From: Cryobacterium sp. MP_M3
GTDB lineage: Bacteria; Actinomycetota; Actinomycetes; Actinomycetales; Microbacteriaceae
DNA length: 64,000 nucleotides
Reading direction: 5' to 3'
Assembly: GCF_015752155.1 (NCBI RefSeq)
Contig: NZ_JADOVI010000001.1
Coordinates: 558,001-622,000 of the forward strand
How positions within the stretch are numbered: the stretch's first letter is position 1; every line of letters starts with the position of its first letter. The notes under the pieces were generated by a model. That model worked only from the letters and a program-made list of their open reading frames with translations, did no database searches and was not told where the DNA came from. The translations under genes were made by a program, and so were the position numbers. Shown here piece by piece: positions 9,085 to 18,487 of this stretch.

Positions 9085-9102
9085 GACCAGCATCCGCACG
9101 AT

Positions 9103-9126
9103 GGGCCCGCCAGACCAGGCGGGCCC
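9103..9126 (+). terminator. Hairpin terminator after sucCD
   Basis: Perfect 9-bp stem GGGCCCGCC / GGCGGGCCC with loop AGACCA, 18 nt after the sucD stop, followed by TTCGTCGT. There is no long T tract, as is usual in high-GC actinobacteria. Confidence 0.75.
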
Positions 9127-9168
9127 TTCGTCGTCTCCGGGGTAGCGCTGGCCCACGTTGCTCTCTCG

Positions 9169-9261
9169 CCCTGTCGAATTCGACGGAGATATTGCCGGAA
9201 ACGGCCCGGAATCGTCAGCTCAGCGGCCGAACGGGCAAAATCTCCGTCGAATTCGACAGGG
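9169..9261. repeat. Intergenic inverted repeat IR-A
   Basis: Perfect 22-bp arms at 9169-9190 and 9240-9261. Each arm contains the self-complementary GTCGAATTCGAC. A further 5-bp stem lies inside (TTGCC 9192-9196 with GGCAA 9234-9238). It lies between the sucD terminator and the -10 of the DUF6350 gene. It is one of six intergenic elements of the same architecture in this window. Confidence 0.85.
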
Positions 9262-9297
9262 GCGGCGAGGGCGAAACCCGCAGCCTGCCCGGCCAAG

Positions 9298-9303
9298 TAG
9301 GCT
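9298..9303 (+). promoter_or_regulatory. -10 hexamer TAGGCT, near-leaderless promoter
   Basis: TAGGCT 8 nt before the ATG at 9312. Confidence 0.5.
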
Positions 9304-9311
9304 CGTGGCCG

Positions 9312-10565
9312 ATGAACCGCATAACGACAGCCCTGCTCGCCGCTCTCGAGGCGGTCATTGTCGTCGCCATCGGCGTCGGGATCGCGCTCGTGCCGCTGAC
9401 CGTGCTCTGGGCCACCCAGTTCGGCCTCGCCATCGACTGGGTCGTCTTCTGGCGGGCCGCGGTGGACGTCTGGCTGCTCGGCAACGGCGTCGACCTGACC
9501 GTGCAACTCGACCCGGCAGTGGTCACCGCGCTCGGGCTGCCCGGCTCAGAGGCCCCGTTCACTCTCACCATCGCCCTGCTCGGCTACGGTCTGCTGGCCG
9601 TGCTGCTCGGCCGGCGCACCGGCGCCCGCGCCGCCGAAACCCCGTACCGCTGGGTCGGCGCCGGGGCCGCGATCGCCTGCTACGGCCTGCTCGCGACCGT
9701 GCTCAGCCTGACCGCGGGCACGGATGCTGTGCGTCCCTCACTCCCGCAGGGAATCCTGCTCCCGACGGCGGTCTACGCGGCCGGGGTGCTCAGCGGTGTG
9801 CTCAGCGGCCTGCTCGGCGGCGCGCCCCGCGGCCAGGCGGCCGGCGCCCTCGTCAGGCGCTACCGCACCCTGCCCGCCGTGGCCCGCGGCATCGCGGCAA
9901 CGGCCCTCCGCGGCGGAACCGCCGCCGCCGCCGCCATCGTCCTGGTCTCCGCCGTGGCCGTCTTCGTGCTCATCCTCAGCAACTACGCCACGGTGATCGG
10001 CCTCTACGAGACGGTGCAGTCCGGCCTGACCGGCGGCATCGTGCTCACCCTGCTCGAGCTCGCGCTCATCCCCAACCTGGTCGTCTGGGCGGCCGCCTGG
10101 CTCGTCGGACCCGGCATCGCGGTCGGCGTCGGCACGAGCGTGTCCCCGGTCGGCACGGCCCTCGGCTCGGTGCCCGGCCTGCCCATCCTGGGGGTGCTCC
10201 CGCACGGCACGCTCGGGTTCGGGTTCCTCGGCCTGCTGGTGCCCGTCCTGATCGGCTTCCTCGCCGCGGCCGTGACCCGGCAGCGACAGGCCAGCACCGA
10301 CACGGCGCCGCCCACCATCCCGCAACAGCTGGTCACCGGGCTGGCGACGGGAATCGTCGCCGGCATCCTGCTCGGCCTGCTCGCCTGGTGGTCCGGCGGG
10401 GCGATGGGCCCCGGGCGGCTCGTGGAGGTCGGTCCCAACCCCCTGCTGGTCGGACTGCTCACCGCCGTCGAGGTGGGTGTCGCGGCCTGCGCCGGGCTGC
10501 TGACCCCGCATCCGTTCCAGCGCGGCCGCGTCACACCGAGGAACGAACCGGCCGCCAAACGGTAG
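9312..10565 (+). CDS. DUF6350 family membrane protein
   Basis: A 417-residue, Ala/Gly/Val-rich membrane protein with about nine or ten hydrophobic helices. It matches the actinobacterial family DUF6350 in length, composition and place: such genes commonly lie directly upstream of purN-purH, as here (9 nt before purN). Some databases call the family PerM-like cell-division proteins; nothing in this sequence proves that role. The ATG at 9312 is chosen because TAGGCT lies 8 nt before it and no Shine-Dalgarno sequence is seen. Confidence 0.75.
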   Translation: MNRITTALLAALEAVIVVAIGVGIALVPLTVLWATQFGLAIDWVVFWRAAVDVWLLGNGVDLTVQLDPAVVTALGLPGSEAPFTLTIALLGYGLLAVLLGRRTGARAAETPYRWVGAGAAIACYGLLATVLSLTAGTDAVRPSLPQGILLPTAVYAAGVLSGVLSGLLGGAPRGQAAGALVRRYRTLPAVARGIAATALRGGTAAAAAIVLVSAVAVFVLILSNYATVIGLYETVQSGLTGGIVLTLLELALIPNLVVWAAAWLVGPGIAVGVGTSVSPVGTALGSVPGLPILGVLPHGTLGFGFLGLLVPVLIGFLAAAVTRQRQASTDTAPPTIPQQLVTGLATGIVAGILLGLLAWWSGGAMGPGRLVEVGPNPLLVGLLTAVEVGVAACAGLLTPHPFQRGRVTPRNEPAAKR

Positions 10566-10568
10566 GCT
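10563..10568 (+). promoter_or_regulatory. -10 hexamer TAGGCT, leaderless promoter for purN
   Basis: TAGGCT 6 nt before the GTG at 10575; it overlaps the stop codon of the preceding gene. Confidence 0.55.
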
Positions 10569-10574
10569 CGTCCC

Positions 10575-11168
10575 GTGCTGTCATTGGTCGTGTTGATCTC
10601 AGGCGGGGGATCCAACCTTCGCTCCCTGCTCGAGGCGTGCCAGGATGCCGAATACCCGGCCCGGGTCGTCGCCATCGGCGCCGACCGTGACGCCGACGGC
10701 CTCGACCTCGGCGAAGAGTTCGGGATCCCGACCTTCACCGTGCCGTTCACCTCCCACCCCAGCCGGGAGGCCTGGGGCGACGAACTCCTGGCCCAGATCC
10801 GGCAGTGGACGCCCGACCTGGTCGTGCTGAGCGGTTTCATGCGCCTGCTCCCGCCGCGGGTGGTGGCCGCCCTGTCGCCGCAACTGCTGAACACGCATCC
10901 CGCTTACCTGCCCGAATTCCCCGGAGCGCACGGGGTGCGCGACGCGCTCGCCGCCGGCGTGCCGGAAACCGGGGCCAGTCTCATCGTCGTCGACACCGGT
11001 GTCGACGACGGACCGATCATCGCGCAGGAGAGGGTGCCGGTGCTACCCGGCGACACCGAAGCATCCCTGCACGAACGAATCAAGACCGTCGAGCGGCGCC
11101 TGCTGGTGCAGGCCGTGCTCGACATCGCCAACGGACACGTCGACCTCGAGGAGCATTCCCAGATATGA
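10575..11168 (+). CDS. purN: Phosphoribosylglycinamide formyltransferase
   Basis: Third step of de novo purine synthesis: transfers a formyl group from 10-formyl-THF to GAR. 197 residues, family size. The N-terminal [14 protein letters not shown] binds the phosphoribosyl moiety; the catalytic Asn-His lie in [17 protein letters not shown] near residue 105 and the Asp in [12 protein letters not shown] near residue 140. It starts with GTG 6 nt after TAGGCT. Its stop overlaps the purH start (ATGA), so the two should be translationally coupled. Confidence 0.96.
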   Translation: MLSLVVLISGGGSNLRSLLEACQDAEYPARVVAIGADRDADGLDLGEEFGIPTFTVPFTSHPSREAWGDELLAQIRQWTPDLVVLSGFMRLLPPRVVAALSPQLLNTHPAYLPEFPGAHGVRDALAAGVPETGASLIVVDTGVDDGPIIAQERVPVLPGDTEASLHERIKTVERRLLVQAVLDIANGHVDLEEHSQI

Positions 11169-12841
11169 GCGGGCACACCAACGACCAGAGCCTGTACCGC
11201 GAGCGGGACACCGTGCCGGTGAAGCGCGCGCTGATCTCCGTCAGCGACAAGACCGGCCTGCTCGAGCTCGCCGGGGCCCTCGCGGCCGCCGGCGTCGAGA
11301 TGGTCTCGACCGGATCGACCGCCGCGACCATCCGCGCCGCCGGCCACGAGGTGACGGATGTCTCCGCCGTGACCGGTTTCCCCGAGTCCCTCGACGGCCG
11401 GGTGAAGACCCTGCACCCAGGCGTGCACGCCGGCATCCTCGCCGACCTCCGCCTCGAGTCGCACGAGGCCCAGCTGAACGACCTCGGCATCGCCGCCTTC
11501 CAGCTCGTCGTCGTGAACCTCTACCCGTTCGTCGAGACCGTGGAGTCCGGCGCGTCCCCGGCCGAGGTCATCGAGCAGATCGACATCGGCGGACCGGCGC
11601 TCGTGCGCGCCTCGGCGAAAAACCACGCGAACGTGGCGATCGTGGTCGACCCCGACGACTACGACGAGATCATCGCGGCCGTCGCCGGCGGCGGAACCAC
11701 GCTGCGCCTGCGCCAGAAGCTCGCCTCGCTCGCCTTCGAGCACACGGCCGGCTATGACCTCAGCGTCTCCGCCTGGTTCACCGAGAACGTCTACGACCAG
11801 TGGCAGGACGACGTCGAGGCCCTCGACGAGGAGATCCTCGAACAGTTCGACGCCGTCATCGCCACCAGCTTCGAGGCCGAGGCGTCGTTCCCCGACACCC
11901 TGGCCATCCAGGCCACCCGCAAGGCCGTGCTCCGCTACGGCGAGAACTCGCACCAGGCGGCGGCGCTCTACGTCGGCGACGGCGGCGAGGGCATCGCGCA
12001 GGCCGTGCAGCGCCACGGCAAGGAGATGTCCTACAACAACTACGTCGACGCCGACGCCGCTGTGCGCGCCGCCTTCGACTTCACGGAGCCGGCCGTGGCC
12101 ATCATCAAGCACGCCAACCCGTGCGGGATCGCCATCGCAGGCCCCAAGGCACCGGATGCGATCGCCTCCGCCCACAAGCGCGCCCACGACTGCGACCCGG
12201 TCTCCGCATTCGGCGGGGTCATCGCGGCCAACCGCATCGTGACCCTCGGCATGGCCGAGACCGTCAGCCAGATCTTCACCGAGGTGCTCGTCGCCCCCGG
12301 CTTCGAACCGGCCGCGTTCGAACTGCTCAGTGCGAAGAAGAACATCCGCCTGCTCGAACTCCCCGCCGACTACCACCGGTCCTCACTCGAACTGCGCCAG
12401 ATCTCCGGCGGACTGCTCGTGCAGGAGACCGACACCTTCGACGACTTCGACTCGTCCGGCTGGACTCTCGCCGCGGGCGAGGAGGTCGACGCGGCCACCC
12501 GCGCTGACCTCGAGTTCGCGTGGAAGGCCTGCCGTTCGGTGAAGTCGAACGCCATCCTGCTCGCCCACGGCGGCGCATCCGTCGGGGTGGGGATGGGCCA
12601 GGTCAACCGGGTCGACTCCTGCCACCTCGCAGTGCTGCGCGCGGGCGACCGTGCGGCCGGCTCCGTCGCGGCCTCCGACGCGTTCTTCCCGTTCGCCGAC
12701 GGCCTGCAGGTGCTGCTCGAGGCCGGCGTCACCGCGGTCGTGCAGCCCGGCGGCTCGGTGCGCGACGAAGAGGTCATCGCGGCGGCCGTCGCAGCCGGCG
12801 TCAGCATGTACTTCACCGGGGAGCGCCACTTCTTCCACTGA
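11165..12841 (+). CDS. purH: Bifunctional AICAR transformylase / IMP cyclohydrolase
   Basis: Last two steps of IMP synthesis. 558 residues, slightly longer than the usual 520-530 because of an N-terminal extension of about 20 residues. Residues 20-165 are the MGS-like IMP cyclohydrolase domain ([45 protein letters not shown]). The rest is the AICARFT domain, with RYGENSHQ, the catalytic KHANPCG near residue 315, and a terminal [18 protein letters not shown]. The substrate AICAR (ZMP) is the ligand class read by the ZTP riboswitch upstream of glyA at 39855. It overlaps purN by 4 nt. Confidence 0.97.
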   Translation: MSGHTNDQSLYRERDTVPVKRALISVSDKTGLLELAGALAAAGVEMVSTGSTAATIRAAGHEVTDVSAVTGFPESLDGRVKTLHPGVHAGILADLRLESHEAQLNDLGIAAFQLVVVNLYPFVETVESGASPAEVIEQIDIGGPALVRASAKNHANVAIVVDPDDYDEIIAAVAGGGTTLRLRQKLASLAFEHTAGYDLSVSAWFTENVYDQWQDDVEALDEEILEQFDAVIATSFEAEASFPDTLAIQATRKAVLRYGENSHQAAALYVGDGGEGIAQAVQRHGKEMSYNNYVDADAAVRAAFDFTEPAVAIIKHANPCGIAIAGPKAPDAIASAHKRAHDCDPVSAFGGVIAANRIVTLGMAETVSQIFTEVLVAPGFEPAAFELLSAKKNIRLLELPADYHRSSLELRQISGGLLVQETDTFDDFDSSGWTLAAGEEVDAATRADLEFAWKACRSVKSNAILLAHGGASVGVGMGQVNRVDSCHLAVLRAGDRAAGSVAASDAFFPFADGLQVLLEAGVTAVVQPGGSVRDEEVIAAAVAAGVSMYFTGERHFFH

Positions 12842-12924
12842 TCGCGTGCGGCAGGCACCGCGGACTCTGGCACGATTAAGGGGTCCGAGGTGCCACCAGA
12901 CGCGCAGCGGCGGGAAGGGCAGCC

Positions 12925-14121
12925 GTGTCAGACCTCGAGGGCTTCATCCAGCCGGACTACCTGATCGCGCTCCTGGTCGCCGTCGTGGCCGCCGTGGCGA
13001 TCACGGCGATCACCGCGCTCGTGTTCCGGATGGTCGGCCGGAGAGAGGCGTGGGCCCGCACCCTGGTCGGGCTGGCCAGGGTCCCGTTCCGGCTGACCCT
13101 GCTGATGGGCACCATGTGGTCCGTCAACACGCTCTTCCTGCAGAGCACGGCGGAAATCGAGCGCCTGGTCGACTTCGTGTTCCGCGCCCTGTTCATCGCC
13201 GCGGCCACCTGGCTGGTCTGCGCGCTGCTCTACTTCATCGAGGAAGTCACCGCCGTCCGCTATCGGGTCGATGTGCGCGACAACCGGGTCGCCCGGCGGG
13301 TGCGCACCCAGTTGCGGATGCTGCGGCGCATCGGCGTCGTCGTGGTCATCATCTGCGCCATCGGGGCCGTGCTGCTGAGCATCCCGGGGGCCGCGACCCT
13401 GGGCGCCAGCCTGTTCGCCTCGGCCGGCCTGCTCAGCGTCGTCGCCGGCCTCGCCGCCCAGTCCACCCTCGCCAACGTGTTCGCGGGGGTGCAACTGGCC
13501 TTCAACAACGCCCTGCGGGTGGACGACGTCGTAATCGTCGAGAACGAGTGGGGGAAGATCGAGGAGATCACGCTCACCTACGTGGTCGTGCACATCTGGG
13601 ACGACCGGCGGATGGTGCTGCCGTCGACCTACTTCACGACGAATCCGTTCCAGAACTGGACCCGGCACAACAGTGAACTGCTCGGCGCCGTCGAGTTCGA
13701 CCTGGACTGGCGGGTCGACCCGGCCGGCATGCGCCGGGAGCTGGACCGGATCGTCGCCCAGACCGACCTCTGGGACGGTCGCGTCGTCGTGCTCCAGGTG
13801 ACGGATGCCGTCGGCGGCTTCGTGCGGGTGCGCGTGCTGGTCTCCGCCGCCGACGCTCCCACCCTGTTCGACCTGCGCTGCCTCGTGCGGGAGAACCTGA
13901 TCGACTGGCTGATCACCCACAACCCCGACGCCCTGCCGGTGGGCCGGATGGAGCTGCGGCGGGAACCGCAGACCAAGCCTGCCGTCGCGCGTGGGCCGCA
14001 GCCGTCGCACCCTGTGACCGCGCCGATCGGGCTGTTCTCCGGCGATGAGAACGCCAAGGCGCGGGCCGCGGAGTTCACCACGTCGATCCCCGTGCAGGAG
14101 GGCCCGGCGGGCGAGCGCTGA
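12925..14121 (+). CDS. MscS-family mechanosensitive channel
   Basis: 398 residues starting at GTG with GGAAGGG upstream. There are four hydrophobic segments (about residues 10-30, 55-75, 85-105, 135-185). The pore helix and beta domain carry the family pattern: GLLSVVAGLAAQSTLANVFAGV near residue 165, then VDDVVIVENEWGKIEEITLTYVVV and FTTNPFQNWTR. It is expected to open on membrane tension and release solutes during hypo-osmotic shock. The C-terminal 60 residues are polar and family-atypical. Confidence 0.88.
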   Translation: MSDLEGFIQPDYLIALLVAVVAAVAITAITALVFRMVGRREAWARTLVGLARVPFRLTLLMGTMWSVNTLFLQSTAEIERLVDFVFRALFIAAATWLVCALLYFIEEVTAVRYRVDVRDNRVARRVRTQLRMLRRIGVVVVIICAIGAVLLSIPGAATLGASLFASAGLLSVVAGLAAQSTLANVFAGVQLAFNNALRVDDVVIVENEWGKIEEITLTYVVVHIWDDRRMVLPSTYFTTNPFQNWTRHNSELLGAVEFDLDWRVDPAGMRRELDRIVAQTDLWDGRVVVLQVTDAVGGFVRVRVLVSAADAPTLFDLRCLVRENLIDWLITHNPDALPVGRMELRREPQTKPAVARGPQPSHPVTAPIGLFSGDENAKARAAEFTTSIPVQEGPAGER

Positions 14122-14202
14122 CGAGGCTAGTCTGGGTCAGTCGCCGCGCCACAACCGCGGCCCCAACCCACCGGCCCACAAGGTCAGCAAGGAGAAACAG
14201 TC

Positions 14203-15285
14203 ATGACCCTCACGCAACCATCACCGTCGCTGGATGCGCTCGTCGGAATCCCGTTCACCCACGAACGCGTGCTGATCACCACGGGCATCCGCTCGGGCCT
14301 CGTGATCACCGTGGCCGTGCACTCGACCAGGCTCGGTCAGGCCCTGGGCGGCGCCCGGATGTGGCAGTACGAGAACTGGACCGATGCCGTCGCCGACGCC
14401 CTGCGCCTCTCCGCGGCGATGACTCTGAAGAACGCGGCCGCCGGGCTGAACCTCGGCGGCGGGAAGTCCGTCATCCAGCTGCCCCTCGGCACCACGCTCA
14501 CCGAGGCGGAGAAGCGCGACGCCATGCTCGACCTCGGCGACGCGATCGAGAGCCTGGACGGCGCCTACATGACGGCGGAGGACGTGGGCACGAACGCCGA
14601 GTTGATGGCCGTAGTCAAGGAACGCACCGACCACGTGTGCGGCCTCCCTGCCGCCAGCGGCGGCGTGGGCGAACCCGCCGACGCGACCGCGGCGGGCGTC
14701 TACGCCAGCGTCGTCGCCACCCTCGACGCGCTGTTCGGCAGCCGGGAGGTGTCCGGCCGGCACATCGTCATCTCCGGGCTCGGCCAGGTCGGCGGACGCC
14801 TCGCCACGGCGCTGGCCGCGGCGGGCGCCCGCCTCACCGTCAGCGACGTCAACCTCGCCCGGCGGGAGCTGGCCGACTCGCTCGGCGCCACCTGGGTGTC
14901 CGTCGACGACGTGCACCTCGTGCCGGCCGACCTGTTCGTGCCGTGCGGCCTCGGCGGGGTGCTCACCGCCCGCGTGATCGGCGAACTCAATGTGCTCGGG
15001 GTCGTCGGCGCCGCCAACAACCAGCTCGCCCAACCGGAGGGCGCCGCCCAGCTCGACGCGCGCGGCATCCTCTGGGCGCCCGACTTCGTCGTCAACTCCG
15101 GCGGGGTCATCTACCTGGCGCTCGCCTCGGAGCCGGGTGCCGACCTGGACGCCGTCGCGGCGCGGGTCGACGCGATCGGCGACACCGTGTCGACCATCTT
15201 CGCGGATGCCCGCGAGCAAGGGATCACGACCCTCGCCGCCGCCGAGGACCTGGCCGCCGCCCGGCTGGACGCGGCGCGCCGCTGA
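14203..15285 (+). CDS. Leucine/valine (branched-chain) amino acid dehydrogenase
   Basis: A 360-residue Glu/Leu/Phe/Val dehydrogenase with AAGGAGAAAC about 5 nt before the ATG. The dimerisation/catalytic domain (residues 20-140) shows MTLKNAAAGLNLGGGKSVI, with the catalytic lysine in GGGKS, and MTAEDVGTNAELM. The Rossmann domain starts near residue 185 with VISGLGQVGGRLA. Length and the short N-terminus fit leucine or valine dehydrogenase rather than GDH. It reversibly deaminates branched-chain amino acids to 2-oxo acids with NAD. A TAGTCT hexamer at 14128-14133 may be its -10. Exact substrate preference is not decidable here. Confidence 0.88.
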   Translation: MTLTQPSPSLDALVGIPFTHERVLITTGIRSGLVITVAVHSTRLGQALGGARMWQYENWTDAVADALRLSAAMTLKNAAAGLNLGGGKSVIQLPLGTTLTEAEKRDAMLDLGDAIESLDGAYMTAEDVGTNAELMAVVKERTDHVCGLPAASGGVGEPADATAAGVYASVVATLDALFGSREVSGRHIVISGLGQVGGRLATALAAAGARLTVSDVNLARRELADSLGATWVSVDDVHLVPADLFVPCGLGGVLTARVIGELNVLGVVGAANNQLAQPEGAAQLDARGILWAPDFVVNSGGVIYLALASEPGADLDAVAARVDAIGDTVSTIFADAREQGITTLAAAEDLAAARLDAARR

Positions 15286-15398
15286 CGCCTGGCCGGCCGG
15301 ACGCGCCGGGGCGCTGACGCCGGCGCCGCCGCGGGGGAGTCTCGGCCCCCACGCAGCGGCGCCCGGCACCCGCCGAATCACGGGCGGCTGCCGGGCCA

Positions 15399-15404
15399 TA
15401 CACT
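15399..15404 (+). promoter_or_regulatory. -10 hexamer TACACT, leaderless promoter
   Basis: TACACT 6 nt before the ATG at 15411. Confidence 0.5.
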
Positions 15405-15410
15405 GGCGGG

Positions 15411-16199
15411 ATGGAACCCGTCGCCGTGCCCCAGCCTTCCCAGCGCCGCGCCCTCGTGCGCCGGCCCGCCCGCAACCTCGCCGAGGGGCTCCTCACCCAC
15501 ATCGAGCGCACCGAGGTGGATCCTGCGCTGGCCGAGACGCAGTGGCGCGGCTACGTCGCCGCGCTCGCGGCCGAGGGCTGGGAGACCATCGAGGTCGAGC
15601 CGGCGCCGGAGCTGCCGGACTCCGTCTTCATCGAGGACGCCGTGATCATGTTCGGCGACCTCGCCGTCGTCGCCAGCCCGGGCGCCGAGACCCGCCGTGG
15701 CGAGACGGCCGGGGCCGAGGCCGCCGTGGCCCGCCTCGGCATTCCCGTGCAGCACATCGACCTGCCCGGGACCCTCGACGGCGGCGACGTGCTGAAGGTC
15801 GGCCGCACCGTGTACGTCGGGCGAAGCCTCCGCACCAACGACGAGGGCATTGCAGCGTTGCGGAACATCCTCGCGCCGCGCGGCTACACGGTGGTCGCGG
15901 TGCCGATCAGCCGCGCGCTGCACCTCAAGACCGCGGTCACCGCGCTGCCCGACGGCACCGTGATCGGCTTTCCGCCGCTCGTCGACGACCCGTCGGTGTT
16001 CGAGAGGTTCCTGCCCGTTCCGGAGGCCCACGGCACCGCGGTCGTCGTGCTCGACAACCGCACCGTACTGATGTCCTCGGCCGCCCCGCGCTCGGCGGAA
16101 CTCTTCGCCCAGCGCGGCTACCGCGTTGTCGCCGTCGACATCTCCGAGTTCGAGAAACTCGAGGGCTGCGTCACCTGCCTCAGCGTGCGGGTCCGCTGA
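15411..16199 (+). CDS. ddaH: Dimethylargininase (DDAH) or related amidinohydrolase
   Basis: 262 residues with the pentein fold pattern of dimethylarginine dimethylaminohydrolase. Substrate-binding PDSVFIEDAVIMF lies near residue 65, LDGGDVLKVG near 122, the catalytic His in SRALHLKTAVT near 170 and the nucleophilic Cys in EGCVTCLSVRV at the extreme C-terminus, which is typical of the family. It should hydrolyse N-methylated arginine to citrulline and methylamine. The start lies directly behind a -10-like hexamer. No arginine-pathway gene adjoins it. Confidence 0.88.
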   Translation: MEPVAVPQPSQRRALVRRPARNLAEGLLTHIERTEVDPALAETQWRGYVAALAAEGWETIEVEPAPELPDSVFIEDAVIMFGDLAVVASPGAETRRGETAGAEAAVARLGIPVQHIDLPGTLDGGDVLKVGRTVYVGRSLRTNDEGIAALRNILAPRGYTVVAVPISRALHLKTAVTALPDGTVIGFPPLVDDPSVFERFLPVPEAHGTAVVVLDNRTVLMSSAAPRSAELFAQRGYRVVAVDISEFEKLEGCVTCLSVRVR

Positions 16200-16211
16200 C
16201 GGATTCTTCCC

Positions 16212-16240
16212 TTGCGCTCGGCCGGCATCGGTCGTAGTCT
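16212..16240 (+). promoter_or_regulatory. Sigma-70-type promoter for the 44-codon ORF/ABC operon
   Basis: TTGCGC (16212-16217), a 17-nt spacer and TAGTCT (16235-16240). It lies 60 nt before the ATG at 16300 and is one of the few sites here with both hexamers at good spacing. Confidence 0.5.
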
Positions 16241-16299
16241 GAAAGGCTGCCTGATCAGGGGGGGCACAGCACAGAAGACGACGCGCTCAGGAGGCCGAC

Positions 16300-16434
16300 A
16301 TGACACAGACAGCACAACGACAGCTCGCACCGGATGCGAACCTCGGCGCTGCCTTCGGTGCCGGCTTCCAACCCGCCGGCTTCCAACCCGCCGGCCTCCG
16401 CCCCGCCCGCCTCCGCCCCGCCCGCGCCGCGTAA
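16300..16434 (+). CDS. 44-residue peptide with 5-residue repeats, upstream of ABC exporter
   Basis: An ATG preceded by AGGAGG at 6-nt spacing opens a 44-codon frame ending in TAA. The peptide begins MTQTAQRQLAPDANLGAAFG and continues as GFQPA, GFQPA, GLRPA, RLRPA, R-A-A, encoded by four 15-nt DNA repeats (16363-16422). I recognise no family. The good ribosome site and own promoter argue it is translated. Its place 197 nt ahead of a two-gene ABC exporter suggests either a leader peptide that controls the exporter by ribosome stalling, or a small secreted substrate; both are inference. Confidence 0.5.
   Translation: MTQTAQRQLAPDANLGAAFGAGFQPAGFQPAGLRPARLRPARAA
16363..16422 (+). repeat. Four 15-nt tandem repeats inside the 44-codon ORF
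   Basis: Units GGCTTCCAACCCGCC (twice), GGCCTCCGCCCCGCC and CGCCTCCGCCCCGCC; in frame they encode G-F-Q-P-A or G/R-L-R-P-A. Confidence 0.85.
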
Positions 16435-16630
16435 CCCGCCGGCACCCGCACCGGCACGACCCGCCCCGCACCAGCCCGCAGCTCCCAGACCGCTGCCCGC
16501 GCTCCGGAAGCTCCACCCTTCCGCCCGTCGCCGACGGAACCCGAACGTCGTCGACACCCACCGGCGTCTCATCGCGCCGCATGCGCCAGATCGCCGCGCA
16601 CCAGACAACTGACCGATTCAGGACTCACAC

Positions 16631-18487
16631 GTGACCACGCTCACCGACCAGGAACATCCGTTCGACGACGCAGGAGACACCCCACCCATCCGGAGGACCA
16701 CCCTCCAGACCCTGCTGCGTCTCTACCCCTACGCGAGGCCGGCCCTGCCGCGCCTCACCCTCGGCATGCTCGCCGCGCTCCTCGCCGCGCTCGTCGCGCT
16801 CGCCATCCCGCAGGTGCTGCAACGGCTCGTCGACGGCGCGCTGTCCCGGCAGGACTCCGCCCAGATCTGGCCCGCCGTGGTCGCGATCCTCGGGCTCGGC
16901 GTGCTCGAGGCGGTGCTGATCGGGCTCCGGCGCTGGTTCGTGCTCGGCCCGGGCACGCACATCGAGGCCCGGATGCGCAACGCCCTCTACGCCCGGCTTC
17001 AGGACCTCCCGGTCTCATTCCACGACCGCTGGCCGAGCGGCCAGCTGCTCTCCCGCGCCGTCAGCGACCTCAACCAGATCCGGCGCTGGATCTCGTTCGG
17101 GCTCGTGCTCCTCGTGGTCAACCTGGTCACGATCGTGATCGGCGCGGTCATCCTGGTCTCGATGAACTGGGTCCTCGGCGTCATCTTCCTGGTCTGTTCG
17201 GTGCCGCTCTGGATCGTCGGCTACCTGTTCGAGGAGAAGTACTCCGTCGTCGCCCGGCGCAGCCAGGACCAGGCGGGCGACCTGGCGACGGCCGTCGAGG
17301 AGTCGGTGCACGGCATCCGCGTGCTCAAGGCGTTCGGGCGCGGTTCGTTCGCGCTGAAGAACTTCTCCGCGCAGGCGGAGAGCCTGCGCGGCACGGAGAT
17401 CGAGAAGGCGCGGGCCATCGCCGGCATCTGGCTCTGGCTGCTGCTCGTGCCCGATGTCGCCTTCGCGCTCTGCCTCGTCGCCGGCGTCTGGCTGGCCAGC
17501 CAGGGGGAGCTCACAGTGGGCGGCCTCGTCGCGTTCTTCGCCACCGCGACCGTGCTGCGCTGGCCGGTCGAGTCGATCGGGTTCCTGCTGTCGATGACCT
17601 TCGACACCCGCACCGCCACCGACCGGTTCTTCGACGTGCTCGACGCCCCGAACACGATCACCGACCCCGAGCATCCGGCCACGATCGACCACCCGCAGGG
17701 ACGCCTCGCCTTCGAGGACGTGCACTTCCGCTACCCCGACTCGCCCGACCGGTTCCCCGACCTGCTCGACGGCATCGACCTGGTGCTCGAACCCGGCGAG
17801 ACGATGGCGCTGGTCGGCCTGACCGGCTCCGGCAAGTCGACCCTCACCGCGCTCACCACCCGGCTCTACGACGTGACGGCGGGCGCAGTGACCCTCGACG
17901 GGGTGGACGTGCGGGCCCTCGGCCGTGAGGAACTGCGCCGCCACCTGGCGATGGCGTTCGAGGACGCGACGCTGTTCTCGGCATCCGTGCGCGACAACGT
18001 TCTGTTGGGCCGCCCCGAGTGGGCCGAACGCTCCGGCGACGCGGATGCCGCGCTCGAGGAAGCGCTGCAGGTCGCCCAGGCAGGGTTCGTGCACGAGCTC
18101 CCGCAGGGTGTGGACACCCTCGTCGGCGAGGAGGGGATGTCCCTCTCCGGAGGCCAGCGGCAACGGCTCGCCCTCGCCCGCGCCGTCGCCGCGAAGCCCG
18201 CGGTGCTCGTGCTCGACGACCCGCTGTCGGCGCTCGACGTGGACACCGAGTCGCTGGTCGAGGCGGCGCTGCGCGAGGTGCTCGCCTCCACCACCGCGCT
18301 GGTCGTCGCGCACCGGCCGTCCACGGTCATGCTCGCCGACCGGGTGGCGCTGCTCGAAGGCGGCAGGATCACTGCGGTCGGGCGGCACTCCGACCTGCTC
18401 CGCCAGAGCGAGCACTACAAGTTCGTCATCTCCAGCCTGGAAGACGAAGAACGACGCGAATCCGCACGGAAGGGGGTGACGCTGTGA
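16631..18487 (+). CDS. ABC exporter half-transporter, degenerate ATP-site subunit
   Basis: 618 residues: an N-terminal six-helix type IV exporter domain (about residues 30-330) and a C-terminal nucleotide-binding domain. Walker A is [10 protein letters not shown], signature LSGGQ is intact, but Walker B reads [12 protein letters not shown], with Asp in place of the catalytic Glu. Its partner (next gene) has the normal Glu but an altered signature (VSAGQ). Both changes fall in the same composite ATP site, as in heterodimeric exporters such as TM287/288. GTG start with only a weak ribosome site. It overlaps the partner by 4 nt. Substrate unknown; multidrug or lipid-like export is the family expectation. 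Confidence 0.88.
   Translation: MTTLTDQEHPFDDAGDTPPIRRTTLQTLLRLYPYARPALPRLTLGMLAALLAALVALAIPQVLQRLVDGALSRQDSAQIWPAVVAILGLGVLEAVLIGLRRWFVLGPGTHIEARMRNALYARLQDLPVSFHDRWPSGQLLSRAVSDLNQIRRWISFGLVLLVVNLVTIVIGAVILVSMNWVLGVIFLVCSVPLWIVGYLFEEKYSVVARRSQDQAGDLATAVEESVHGIRVLKAFGRGSFALKNFSAQAESLRGTEIEKARAIAGIWLWLLLVPDVAFALCLVAGVWLASQGELTVGGLVAFFATATVLRWPVESIGFLLSMTFDTRTATDRFFDVLDAPNTITDPEHPATIDHPQGRLAFEDVHFRYPDSPDRFPDLLDGIDLVLEPGETMALVGLTGSGKSTLTALTTRLYDVTAGAVTLDGVDVRALGREELRRHLAMAFEDATLFSASVRDNVLLGRPEWAERSGDADAALEEALQVAQAGFVHELPQGVDTLVGEEGMSLSGGQRQRLALARAVAAKPAVLVLDDPLSALDVDTESLVEAALREVLASTTALVVAHRPSTVMLADRVALLEGGRITAVGRHSDLLRQSEHYKFVISSLEDEERRESARKGVTL

Noticed and set aside
12860-12900. TGGCAC followed by a GC-rich spacer, resembling a sigma-54 promoter start
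   Set aside because: Actinobacteria lack sigma-54 and no matching -12 element is present.
16212-16634. 140-codon plus-strand frame and a 92-codon frame near the ABC operon
   Set aside because: They are Arg/Pro-rich and have no ribosome site; the 44-codon frame at 16300 is the only one with AGGAGG at proper distance.
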